DNA from: CAWKPF01 sp963851415 | GTDB lineage: Bacteria; Acidobacteriota; Thermoanaerobaculia; Multivoradales; Multivoraceae | Assembly (NCBI GenBank): GCA_963851415.1 | Contig: CAWKPF010000002.1 | Coordinates: forward strand, 3,038,001 to 3,102,000 | DNA: 64,000 nucleotides | Direction of reading: 5' to 3' | Shown here: positions 26,159-33,649 of the stretch, one piece after another | Position numbering within the stretch: the first letter of the stretch is position 1 | Layout: every line of letters starts with the position of its first letter | The notes under the pieces: generated by a model | What the model was told of the DNA's origin: nothing | The model's input: only the letters and a program-made list of their open reading frames with translations | Database searches by the model: none | Program-made: the position numbers and the translations under genes

Positions 26159-28726
26159 ATGATCGAGCGCATGCTGCAGCAAGTGGCGCTGTTCTCCCGG
26201 CGGCGCTATCGCCTCGTTTTCGCGGTGGCGTTGGTACTGACGCTCGTTTGTTTCGGGCTGTTCTCCCGCCTGCGCTTCGATACCGAGGTGCTCAACCTGC
26301 TGCCTCAGGACGATCCTGTCGTCAGCTCTTTTCGGGAGACGCTCGAAGAGTTCGGCAGCCTCGACTTCCTGCTCATGGTAGTCAGGATCCCCGAGGGTCA
26401 GGTGGTCGACCCCTACTTTTCCTACGTGGACGAGCTGGGATCGCGCCTCGAGACGATGGACGAGATCGAGTACGTCGACTATCGAATCGGGGAGATCGAG
26501 TCCTTGATCGAGGACTTCTTTCCACAGGCGTTCATGTTTCTCGACGAAGCCGGCCGCGAGCGCGTGGAGGAGCTGATCAGCGACGAGGGAATCGAAGACC
26601 GGGTGGAGGAAATCCGCCGATTGTTGCGAACTCCGCAAGCCCTCGCGCTCCGTGACCTGATCCTGCTGGATCCGCTCGGGATCTCCGAGGTCTTCTTCGA
26701 TCGTCTGCTGGGGAACCGCGGCACGCTGCGTGTCGACTGGGCGAGTGGCTATTTCCTTTCCCAGGACCGCCGCCTCCTGCTGCTGGTCGCGAAGCCGAGG
26801 GTACCCGCGCAGGAAGTCGACTTCTCGCGCAAGCTCCTGCAGAAGGTGCGGGCCGAGGTGAAGGAGGTCGACAAACAGTGGGAGGAGCTTGCCGCGATCG
26901 AAGCAGATGATCCGGAAGTCGGGGACATCGAGCTGCCTCCTCCTCCCGAAGTGGGATACGGCGGTACCTATGCCACTGCGGTCGAGGACGCCCGGTACCT
27001 GGCTCGCGACATCATCACGAACGCGGTGACCTCGATGGTCGGCGTCCTCCTGCTCTTCCTGTTCGCATTTCGCCGGTTCGGTGTGCTGGTCTATGCCTTC
27101 GTCCCCCTCGCGTTCGGCCTGGTACTGGCCCTCGGCTTCGCAGCTGCGACAGTGGGCGTGCTCAATGCGATCACCTCGAGCTTTGCCGCCTTGTTGGTGG
27201 GCCTGGGAATCGACTTCGTGATCGTTTCCTACGGTCGCTACGTCGAAGAGAGACGTAACGGAGCACGACTGTCGGCGGCCCTGTCTTCGATGTGCGGCTC
27301 GTCGGGGCGTGCCGTGGTCACCGGCGGGATCACCACTGCCGCGACGTTCTATGCCTTCGGTGTGACCGAGTTCACTGGGCTGCGTCAGATGGGCTATCTG
27401 ATCGGCACCGGAATCCTGTTCTGCATGGTCGGTGTGCTGGTCCTCCTTCCCGCGATGTTGGCCTGGAGCGAAGACCGCCACCACCGTCGTCAGCGTCGGG
27501 TGCAGCGCTACCTCCACGGTTTCGGAGCTGCGCCGCTGGTTCGGTTCTGCTGGCGATTCCCGAAGTCCACGCTGGCGATCGGTGCGGCGATCACGGTGGT
27601 AGCGGCTGTGGCGGGACTCCAGGTGCGATTTGTCGACAGCATCAAGCAGATGAGACCGGAGGGAAACACCGGCGTCCAGGTCGAGACCGAAGTCGGCGAG
27701 AAGTTCGGCTCGGGTTTCGACTACATGATGATGGTGCTCGACGAGGAGAGCGAAGAGGCGGCTCTTCGACGGTCCGCGGAGGTCACCGATCGTGCGAAGG
27801 AGCTGATTGGCACCGAGCTCAACAGTGTCGATAGCATCAGCTCGGTCTTGCCGCCCCTTTCGCGTCAGCAAGAGACCATCGCGTGGCTCGAGTCTCGGTC
27901 CGACCTGCTCGACTCGGCGAGATTGAGGGCGATCTTCCGGGAACATGCCGAGCGCGAAGGGCTTCGATTCGAGCCGTTCACGCACGGGTTCGATCTTCTC
28001 GATGAAGCGGCCTCTGCGCGCAGCGAGATGTCGCTGAGCGACCTGGCACACGGCGATGCGACCGAGCGGCTCCTCGAGCGCTACCTGCGGCAGGTCGACG
28101 GTGGGTGGAAGAGCGTCGTGTATCTCTACCCGCCGCCACGGACCTGGAAGCGCGAGGCCCCACCGGGCGTGGAAGCGCTGGCCGCGGAGCTGGCGCCGGA
28201 AGTGGTCTTGACCGGCGTGAATCTGGTGTCCGAGACCCTGCGGGTCCAGGTCAAGAGCGACGCCGTGGTCGCGGCGGCGGTTGGCTTCCTGCTGGTCGCC
28301 TTGTTGCTGTGGCTCGACTATCGAAGAATGACGGATACTGCTCTCTCGCTGGCGCCGCTCGTCATCGGCGTCGTCTGGATGATGGGCGGCATGCGACTCT
28401 TCGACATCAACCTCAACTTCTTCAATATCTTCGTCACCACCATGATCATCGGCATCGGCGTGGACTACGGAGTGCACATGATGCATCGCTACCGGGAGCG
28501 CATGAAGGAAGGAGACATCCTCGGCGGACTCGAAGAGACGGCCAAGGCGATCGTTCTGGCGGCCCTCTCGACCAGCGTGGGCTTCGGCTCGATGTCGCTT
28601 TCGCACTATCCGGGCCTCAGGTCCATGGGGCTGGTTGCAATCCTCGGAGCCCTCTCGACCTCGGTCGTCGCGATTACGCTGCTTCCGGCCTTCCTGCGAC
28701 TGCGCCATCCCGGAGAAGACGGCTAG
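26159..28726 (+). CDS. MMPL/RND-superfamily transporter, HpnN-like
   Basis: An 855-aa membrane protein of the RND superfamily without the drug-pump docking features. It has two similar halves. Each has one N-terminal helix (near residues 20-40 and 470-490), a large periplasmic domain, and a bundle of five helices. The transport motifs GLGIDFVIVSYGRYVEER and GIGVDYGVHMMHRYRERM occur at matching places in the two bundles. Related proteins include hopanoid exporter HpnN and mycobacterial MmpL proteins, so a lipid substrate is likely but not shown. It begins six bases after pgsA and ends 21 bases before ffh. No hopanoid genes are near. Confidence 0.88.
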   Translation: MIERMLQQVALFSRRRYRLVFAVALVLTLVCFGLFSRLRFDTEVLNLLPQDDPVVSSFRETLEEFGSLDFLLMVVRIPEGQVVDPYFSYVDELGSRLETMDEIEYVDYRIGEIESLIEDFFPQAFMFLDEAGRERVEELISDEGIEDRVEEIRRLLRTPQALALRDLILLDPLGISEVFFDRLLGNRGTLRVDWASGYFLSQDRRLLLLVAKPRVPAQEVDFSRKLLQKVRAEVKEVDKQWEELAAIEADDPEVGDIELPPPPEVGYGGTYATAVEDARYLARDIITNAVTSMVGVLLLFLFAFRRFGVLVYAFVPLAFGLVLALGFAAATVGVLNAITSSFAALLVGLGIDFVIVSYGRYVEERRNGARLSAALSSMCGSSGRAVVTGGITTAATFYAFGVTEFTGLRQMGYLIGTGILFCMVGVLVLLPAMLAWSEDRHHRRQRRVQRYLHGFGAAPLVRFCWRFPKSTLAIGAAITVVAAVAGLQVRFVDSIKQMRPEGNTGVQVETEVGEKFGSGFDYMMMVLDEESEEAALRRSAEVTDRAKELIGTELNSVDSISSVLPPLSRQQETIAWLESRSDLLDSARLRAIFREHAEREGLRFEPFTHGFDLLDEAASARSEMSLSDLAHGDATERLLERYLRQVDGGWKSVVYLYPPPRTWKREAPPGVEALAAELAPEVVLTGVNLVSETLRVQVKSDAVVAAAVGFLLVALLLWLDYRRMTDTALSLAPLVIGVVWMMGGMRLFDINLNFFNIFVTTMIIGIGVDYGVHMMHRYRERMKEGDILGGLEETAKAIVLAALSTSVGFGSMSLSHYPGLRSMGLVAILGALSTSVVAITLLPAFLRLRHPGEDG

Positions 28727-28747
28727 AGAAAGCCAGGAGACGCTGCC

Positions 28748-30067
28748 ATGTTCGACGGTCTTCAAGGAAAGCTCCAGGACGTCTTTCGACGTCTCCGAAG
28801 TGAGGGGCGCGTCAGCGAAGACGACATCAAGCACGCCATGCGCGAGATTCGACTCGCGCTGCTCGATGCCGATGTTCACTTCAAGGTGGTGCGCGCGTTC
28901 GTCAAGCGAGTCGAGGAGCAGGCTCTCGGCGAAGCCGTCCTGCGCAGTCTGACTCCGGACCAGCAGGTCCTGAAGATCGTCCGCGACGAGCTCACGGCGC
29001 TCCTGGGCGAGGCGTCGACCGAGCTGCGGCTCCCGGGCAAGCCGTCTGTCGTCATGCTGTGTGGGCTGCAGGGCTCGGGCAAGACCACGACCATCGGAAA
29101 ACTCGCCCAACGGCTCCAGAAGAGCGGTCAGCACCGTCCTCTCCTGGTAGCCGGCGACCTGCAGCGCGCGGCCGCGACCGAGCAGTTGCGACAGGTGGGT
29201 GAGGGAGTCGGCGCGCCGGTGGTGATGCCGATGGCGGGGGAGTCACTGGTCGAACTGGGGCGTCGGGCGCTCGAAGAGGCGCGGGCTTCGGGTCACGATG
29301 TCGTGCTCTTCGATACCGCGGGCCGACTGCACGTCGACCAGAAGCTGATGGAGGAGCTCTCGGAGCTGGTGAAGGTGGTCGAGCCAACAGAGTTGCTGTT
29401 CGTCTGCGACGCGATGACTGGTCAGGATGCCGTCAAGAGTGCCGGCAGCTTCGCGGAGGCACTGCCGCTCACCGGGGTGATCTTGACCAAGCTGGACGGA
29501 GATACTCGCGGTGGCGCCGCCCTTTCGCTGCGCACCGTTGCGCAGGTGCCGATCCGCTATCTCGGTGTCGGCGAGAAGTCCGATGCGTTGGAGCTGTTCC
29601 AGCCGGAGCGCATGGCCTCGCGGATCCTGGGAATGGGAGACGTGCTGTCGCTGATCGAGAAGGCAGAGCAGGCGATCGACAAGGACGAGGCCGAGCGCCT
29701 GGCAGGCAGGATCGCTCGTCAGGAGTTCACTCTGGAGGACCTTCGAGACCAGCTCAAGCAGCTGCGCAAGATGGGGCCGCTCTCCTCGCTGATGGAGATG
29801 CTTCCCAAGACCGGACCGCTCAAGGGCATCGACATGTCGCAGGGGGTGGACGAGAGCCGGCTGGTGTCGATCCAGGCGCTGATCGACTCCATGACCCCCC
29901 GCGAGAGGCGCAAGCCCGGACTGATCAGCGCGAGCCGGAAGAAACGCATCGCCCGCGGCTCCGGCCGGAGCGTCCAGGAGCTCAATCAGCTCCTGCGCCA
30001 GTACAAACAGATGCGGAAGATGATGAAGAAGATCAAGGGAGGCTGGATGAAGGGGGCACTCGGGTAG
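28748..30067 (+). CDS. ffh: Signal recognition particle protein Ffh
   Basis: A 439-aa SRP54 GTPase, which binds signal sequences and 4.5S RNA and hands ribosomes to FtsY at the membrane. The N domain is followed by the G domain with GLQGSGKTTTIGKLA, DTAGRLHVD and TKLDGDTRGGAALS. The C-terminal M domain begins around GMGDVLSLIEKAEQ and ends with a methionine-rich helix QMRKMMKKIKGG. The TAG stop lies directly before a strong hairpin. The order ffh-rpsP-khpA-rimM-trmD-rplS-rnhB is widely conserved, here interrupted by a repeat region and a new promoter. Confidence 0.97.
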   Translation: MFDGLQGKLQDVFRRLRSEGRVSEDDIKHAMREIRLALLDADVHFKVVRAFVKRVEEQALGEAVLRSLTPDQQVLKIVRDELTALLGEASTELRLPGKPSVVMLCGLQGSGKTTTIGKLAQRLQKSGQHRPLLVAGDLQRAAATEQLRQVGEGVGAPVVMPMAGESLVELGRRALEEARASGHDVVLFDTAGRLHVDQKLMEELSELVKVVEPTELLFVCDAMTGQDAVKSAGSFAEALPLTGVILTKLDGDTRGGAALSLRTVAQVPIRYLGVGEKSDALELFQPERMASRILGMGDVLSLIEKAEQAIDKDEAERLAGRIARQEFTLEDLRDQLKQLRKMGPLSSLMEMLPKTGPLKGIDMSQGVDESRLVSIQALIDSMTPRERRKPGLISASRKKRIARGSGRSVQELNQLLRQYKQMRKMMKKIKGGWMKGALG

Positions 30068-30110
30068 CGGGCCTCGTGGTGGGTACCACGGGCCCGCTCC
30101 TTCTACTTTC
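30067..30110 (+). terminator. Rho-independent-type terminator after ffh
   Basis: Arms at 30067-30080 and 30085-30097 (GCGGGCC..CGTGGT and ACCACG..GCCCGC) form a stem of about 13 pairs with one bulge and a GGGT loop. A TCCTTCTACTTT stretch follows. It begins at the last base of the ffh stop codon. It is also the first part of the 97-bp repeat. Confidence 0.6.
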
Positions 30111-30311
30111 CCCCCTCCCTTCCCTGCGGGGAGGGGCCTCGCAAGCGCCTTCGGCGCGCTCGGTGGGGCCTCGTGGTGGGTACCCCGGGCCCGCTCCTTC
30201 TACTTTCCCCCCTCCCTTCCCTGCGGGGAGGGGCCTCGCAAGCGCCTTCGGCGCGCTCGGTGGGGCCTCGTGGTGGGTACCCCGGGCCCGCTCCTTCTAC
30301 TTTCCCCCCTC
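30069..30311 (+). repeat. 97-bp tandem repeat, about 2.5 copies
   Basis: Units begin at 30071, 30168 and 30265 (GCCTCGTGGTGGGTACC); the period is exactly 97 bases. Copies one and two are nearly identical, the main difference being ACCACGGG versus ACCCCGGG, and the third copy breaks off at 30311 after TTTCCCCCCTC. Each full unit contains three potential hairpins: the GCGGGCC/GGCCCGC terminator-like stem (best in copy one), CCCCTCCC/GGGAGGGG, and GCGCC-TTC-GGCGC. The period is not a multiple of three, so the unit does not encode a protein repeat. Confidence 0.85.
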
Positions 30312-30506
30312 GATCCCCTCCGCCTGTGCGCGGATTTTCGAGGTCTGTCTGGAACTGTTTACTGGGATTCCCCTTTACTGCTACCATGAGCGGTTCGTGC
30401 GCAGCGCTGGGCATGTCTGCGGGGGCTCGTTTCGGAGCCTCGGTGGGTGAGCCAACGCGCCGAGCAGCACCCCCTACAGCTTTTCAGGCAAGAGCAGGAG
30501 AAGATC
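30312..30506 (+). other. Promoter and structured leader of rpsP
   Basis: Non-coding stretch between the tandem repeat and rpsP. It holds the promoter at 30358-30387 and a leader of about 113 bases. The leader contains GGCTC-GTTTCG-GAGCC and an overlapping CTCGG...CCGAG pairing (about 30425-30465), which could form alternative hairpins. An AGCAGGAGAAG ribosome site precedes the rpsP ATG. Confidence 0.5.
30358..30387 (+). promoter_or_regulatory. Promoter of the rpsP operon
   Basis: TTTACT (four of six), 18 bases, then TACCAT preceded by TGC (extended -10). TTTACTG is repeated at 30358 and 30374. Start predicted near 30394. Confidence 0.5.
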
Positions 30507-30824
30507 ATGCTGAGAGTTCGGCTTCGCCGTATGGGCGCTCGGAACGCCCCGTTCTACCGAATCGTCGTTTCGGATAGCCGAAACACGCCACTTTCCTCGT
30601 GCATCGAGGAGGTCGGCTACTACGACCCTCGCCGCAACCCCAAGGTGTTCGAGGTCGACCGCGAGCGCGTCGATCACTGGGTCGGTCGCGGAGCACGCGT
30701 CTCCGACACGCTCGGCCAGTTGATGGCCAAGTACCCGGCTGGCGGGTCCACCGAGTCGTCTTCAGAGCCCTCGAGCCCCCAGGCTTCGGTGCCCGAAGCC
30801 GTGACCTCCGAAGCCGAAGCCTAG
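30507..30824 (+). CDS. rpsP: Ribosomal protein S16
   Basis: A 105-aa small-subunit protein S16. The core MLRVRLRRMGARNAPFYRIV, SDSRNTPLSSCIEEVGYYDP and VDHWVGRGARVSDTL is standard; the last 25 residues are a Ser/Glu-rich tail. The ATG at 30507 is chosen because it gives the family N-terminus and has a good AGGAGAAG ribosome site; upstream in-frame starts only add leader sequence. First gene of the rpsP-khpA-rimM-trmD run. Confidence 0.96.
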   Translation: MLRVRLRRMGARNAPFYRIVVSDSRNTPLSSCIEEVGYYDPRRNPKVFEVDRERVDHWVGRGARVSDTLGQLMAKYPAGGSTESSSEPSSPQASVPEAVTSEAEA

Positions 30825-30836
30825 GATCCAGCGCTG

Positions 30837-31091
30837 ATGGCCGAAGGCACGTCCGAAGTCGCACGCCAACTCACCGAGGTGGTCAAGGCCCTGGTCGACC
30901 AGCCCGAGGGGGTTCGGGTCGAAGAGCAGGATCTCGGTCACACCGTGGTGCTCAAGGTCGCGGCTCCCGCCGAGGAGCTCGGAAAGGTCATCGGCCGGCA
31001 AGGCCGCACCGTCTGGGCGTTGCGCACCCTGCTCGAGGTGCGAGCGGCCGAGGGTGACACCTTCTTCGACATCGAGATCGTCGAGCCCTGA
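30837..31091 (+). CDS. khpA: KH-domain RNA-binding protein KhpA
   Basis: An 84-aa single KH-domain protein (YlqC/KhpA family). The RNA-binding GKVIGRQGRT loop (GxxG) is present near residue 51, and the helices and strands before and after it complete one KH fold. In other bacteria KhpA pairs with KhpB/Jag and affects division and small RNAs; KhpB is not in this window. It lies 12 bases after rpsP, and its stop overlaps the probable CTG start of rimM as CTGA. Confidence 0.93.
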   Translation: MAEGTSEVARQLTEVVKALVDQPEGVRVEEQDLGHTVVLKVAAPAEELGKVIGRQGRTVWALRTLLEVRAAEGDTFFDIEIVEP

Positions 31092-31642
31092 GGTCCGGAG
31101 GGCAGCCCACGGAGACCATCGTCGTCGGGCGAATCGTCCGTCCTCATGGGATTCGCGGCGAGGCGGTCGTCGAGTCGCTCAGCGACAATCCGGTCCGTTT
31201 CCAGCGCGGTAGCTGCCTGAGACTCAGTGCCCCGCAGCGTCGAGGCGAGCCGAGCAGCCAGCTCGTCATCGCTTCGGTCCGTCCACATAAAGGGCGACTG
31301 TTGGTCGTGTTCGAGGGGATCTCCTCTCGAGAGCAGGTCGACGAGCTGCGGGCACATTGGCTGGAGGTGCCGCGGGATGAAGTGCCGTCCTCCGAGCAGG
31401 GCAGTTTCTACTTCTTCGACCTGGTGGACTGCCGCTGCCTCGATCGCGCGGAGGGCGACCTGGGCACGGTCACCCAGGTGCTCGAGGACGGGGGAGGGTA
31501 CCTGCTCGAGATCGTCGGGTCTCGCGGCGAAATCCTGGTGCCGTTCGTCAACGCCTATGTCACGAGGGTTGACGTTGCCCGGCGGGTCATCGAGACGGAT
31601 CTGCCGGAAGGGTTGATCGAAGCATGCATTTCGAAGTCCTGA
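31088..31642 (+). CDS. rimM: 16S rRNA processing protein RimM, probable CTG start
   Basis: RimM, the maturation factor for the 30S subunit head, working with S19. The full family N-terminus (IVVGRIVRPHGIRGEAVVES) is encoded in frame, and the PRC-barrel end FYFFDLVDC to ACISKS is normal. No ATG, GTG or TTG occurs in this frame between an upstream TGA (31055-31057) and the middle of the gene, where a TTG at 31301 would remove the whole N-terminal domain. The CTG at 31088 overlaps the khpA stop as CTGA, exactly like the ATGA and GTGA overlaps elsewhere in the window. This gives 184 residues, the usual length. Start assignment is inference; the gene call is firm. Confidence 0.88.
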   Translation: MRSGGQPTETIVVGRIVRPHGIRGEAVVESLSDNPVRFQRGSCLRLSAPQRRGEPSSQLVIASVRPHKGRLLVVFEGISSREQVDELRAHWLEVPRDEVPSSEQGSFYFFDLVDCRCLDRAEGDLGTVTQVLEDGGGYLLEIVGSRGEILVPFVNAYVTRVDVARRVIETDLPEGLIEACISKS

Positions 31643-32400
31643 CCATCTTTCCCGAGATCCTGGGAGGTTTTCTCGAAACCAGCCTGGTCGGCCGGGCGAT
31701 CGAGCGCGGCCTGCTCGACGTGAAGGTTCACGATCTTCGCGATTTCTCCGAGGATCGGCATCGGTCCGTGGACGACGAGCCCTATGGGGGGGGCGGGGGA
31801 ATGGTGATGACGGCTCCTCCCTGGCTCGCAGCAGTGCGCTCGGTCACCGAGCAGGCGCCGGCGTGGCGAGTCCTGCTCTCTCCTCAAGGGCAGACGCTGG
31901 ATGACCGGCTGGTTCGGGCGCTGGCTGCCCGCCCCCGGATCGTGCTGCTGTGTGGGCGGTACGAGGGCATCGACGAGCGGGTGCGCGAATCGGTCGTCGA
32001 TCAGGAGGTCTCGATTGGCGACTACGTCCTGTCCGGGGGCGAGCTTCCCGCGATGGTGCTGATCGAAGCGGTGTCTCGCCAGATTCCGGGCGTGGTCGGA
32101 CTCAGCAGCTCGGTGGAGAACGACAGCTTTCGGGAGGGCCTGCTCGACCATCCGCACTACACTCGTCCTGCTTCGGTCGAGGGGCGAGAGGTCCCCGAGG
32201 TGCTGCTCTCGGGCAACCATGCCGAGATCCAGCGCTGGCGTCGGCGCAAGGCACTCCGTGCGACGTTCGAGCGTCGGGAAGAGCTGCTGGCCGTCGCAGC
32301 GCTCGAGGCCGAGGAGCGATCGCTCATCGATCGTTGGCGTCGGGAGTCGGAAAAGCCCGAGGACTTGCAACGACCCCCAAAGACGACGGATAATGAGTGA
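31624..32400 (+). CDS. trmD: tRNA (guanine-37-N1)-methyltransferase TrmD
   Basis: A 258-aa SPOUT-family enzyme that methylates G37 of tRNAs to prevent frameshifting. It starts MHFEVLTIFPEILGGF and contains DDEPYGGGGGMVMTAPP, VLLCGRYEGIDERV and the knot region SIGDYVLSGGELPAMVLIEA. It overlaps the end of rimM by 19 bases. About 30 extra residues at the C-terminus are charged. A hairpin follows between trmD and rplS. Confidence 0.97.
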   Translation: MHFEVLTIFPEILGGFLETSLVGRAIERGLLDVKVHDLRDFSEDRHRSVDDEPYGGGGGMVMTAPPWLAAVRSVTEQAPAWRVLLSPQGQTLDDRLVRALAARPRIVLLCGRYEGIDERVRESVVDQEVSIGDYVLSGGELPAMVLIEAVSRQIPGVVGLSSSVENDSFREGLLDHPHYTRPASVEGREVPEVLLSGNHAEIQRWRRRKALRATFERREELLAVAALEAEERSLIDRWRRESEKPEDLQRPPKTTDNE

Positions 32401-32431
32401 TTCGGGTCCCGGCCGGATCTCGGCGGGATCG

Positions 32432-32462
32432 ACGTCGCGTGCGTAGCACGCCAGCGCGACGT
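32432..32462 (+). terminator. Hairpin between trmD and rplS
   Basis: ACGTCGCG (32432-32439) and CGCGACGT (32455-32462) are perfect 8-bp arms with a 15-base loop; an alternative inner stem GCGTGC-GTA-GCACGC overlaps the left arm. TTCTCTCTCAC follows. It could act as a weak terminator, a processing site or a control structure in the rplS leader. Confidence 0.4.
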
Positions 32463-32508
32463 TTCTCTCTCACAATCAAGAGTTTAAATCGAATAGGTGG
32501 ATACGGCC

Positions 32509-32916
32509 ATGGAAAATCTGCAGATCGCCAACAGGGTGCACGCCCTCGAGCAAGAGTACCTGAGGAGCGACATTCCGGACTTTCGTGCCGGCGACACGAT
32601 CAAGGTTCATGTGCGCGTCCGAGAGGGCGACAAGGAGCGCATCCAGATCTTCCAGGGCGTCGTCATCGCCCGACGCGGAGGCGGCAGTCGCGAGACCTTC
32701 ACGGTGCGAAAGGTCTCGGGTGGCGTGGGAGTCGAGAGGATCTTCCCGCTTCACTCCCCGATCCTGAGCCAGATCGAGATGGTGCGTCGCGGAAAGGTGC
32801 GTCGTGCCAAGCTGTACTACCTTCGATCGTTGCGCGGCCGCGCTGCGCGAATCGAAGAGCGTCGTGACGAGAGAGAGATCAAGACGAGCTCCAAAGAAGC
32901 CAAGAAGAGCTCCTGA
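32509..32916 (+). CDS. rplS: Ribosomal protein L19
   Basis: A 135-aa large-subunit protein L19. Family segments FRAGDTIKVHVRVREGDKER, IQIFQGVVIARRGGGSRETF and KVRRAKLYYLRSLRGRAARI are intact, followed by a basic/charged tail. The ATG at 32509 has AGGTGG eight bases upstream; a GTG at 32497 lies inside that ribosome site and is less likely. An AT-rich run (AGTTTAAATCGAATAG) just before the gene may help translation. Confidence 0.95.
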   Translation: MENLQIANRVHALEQEYLRSDIPDFRAGDTIKVHVRVREGDKERIQIFQGVVIARRGGGSRETFTVRKVSGGVGVERIFPLHSPILSQIEMVRRGKVRRAKLYYLRSLRGRAARIEERRDEREIKTSSKEAKKSS

Positions 32917-32950
32917 GCTGAGAGGACGAGAGCGTATCGGAGCCGAGCGC

Positions 32951-33649
32951 ATGGCTACGTCCGCACCTCAGGAGCTGGTTGGTTTGATGGCGGAGGCATA
33001 TCGCCTCCACCTGATGCGTGGCGTCGAGCAGCTGCTGGCCGATGCGGGCTTCCGCCTCGTGGCCGGAGTCGACGAGGCAGGTCGTGGGTGTCTGGCCGGG
33101 CCAGTCGTGGCAGCGGCAGTGGTGGTCGAGCCCGACTGCCTGATCCCCGGTATCGACGACTCGAAGAAGCTCGATGCGCCGGCCCGAGAGCGCCTCGCCG
33201 AGGTGATTCGAATGGAGGCGGTCGCCTACTCGGTGGTGGCGGTTCCCGCCGCCACGATCGATCGCATCAACGTTCTCGAGGCTACGCGGGCGGCGATGTT
33301 CGAAGCTCTGGGAACCCTTCGGGTTGCTCCCGACTGCGCGATCATCGATGCGGTTCGGCTGCGGGGCTTGCCCTTTCCGTCGCTACCCATCGTACGAGGC
33401 GATGCCATCAGCTTCGCAGTGGCCTGTGCCTCGATCCTCGCGAAGACCGAGCGTGACCGCATGATGACCGAGCTCGACGGGGACTTCCCCGAGTACGGTT
33501 TCGCTCGCAACAAGGGGTATGGAGCGCCCGAGCACCGGGTAGCCCTCGCCGAGCTCGGACCGACACCGCATCATCGTTTGACCTTCCGGTCGGTCCTACC
33601 GCGCACCGACGACGTCCGTTTCGCGAGCCGCGGGGAGGTTCACGCCTAG
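32951..33649 (+). CDS. rnhB: Ribonuclease HII
   Basis: A 232-aa RNase HII, which cuts RNA-DNA junctions and removes single ribonucleotides. The catalytic start GVDEAGRGCLAGPVVAAAVV (Asp41, Glu42) is intact, with later CASILAKTERDRMM and the GYGAPEHRVAL end. About 35 residues precede the core, more than in the shortest family members, so a later start is possible. rnhB following rplS is a common arrangement. The TAG stop shares its last G with the GTG start of the next gene. Confidence 0.93.
   Translation: MATSAPQELVGLMAEAYRLHLMRGVEQLLADAGFRLVAGVDEAGRGCLAGPVVAAAVVVEPDCLIPGIDDSKKLDAPARERLAEVIRMEAVAYSVVAVPAATIDRINVLEATRAAMFEALGTLRVAPDCAIIDAVRLRGLPFPSLPIVRGDAISFAVACASILAKTERDRMMTELDGDFPEYGFARNKGYGAPEHRVALAELGPTPHHRLTFRSVLPRTDDVRFASRGEVHA

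Noticed and set aside
25913..29134. A 1073-codon open frame on the minus strand opposite pgsA, the MMPL transporter and ffh
   Set aside because: Its translation is rich in His, Gln, Arg and Asp without family motifs, and it mirrors well-supported genes; long antisense frames are expected in GC-rich coding DNA.
30069..30311. CRISPR array
   Set aside because: The repeats are contiguous 97-base units with no spacers, and no cas genes are present.
30076..30577. Pro/Ala/Ser-rich open frames through the tandem repeat
   Set aside because: They shift frame with each 97-base unit and have no ribosome site; the sequence is better explained as non-coding structured DNA.
32497..32508. GTG start for rplS twelve bases upstream
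   Set aside because: It lies within the AGGTGG ribosome site for the ATG at 32509, which gives the normal L19 N-terminus.
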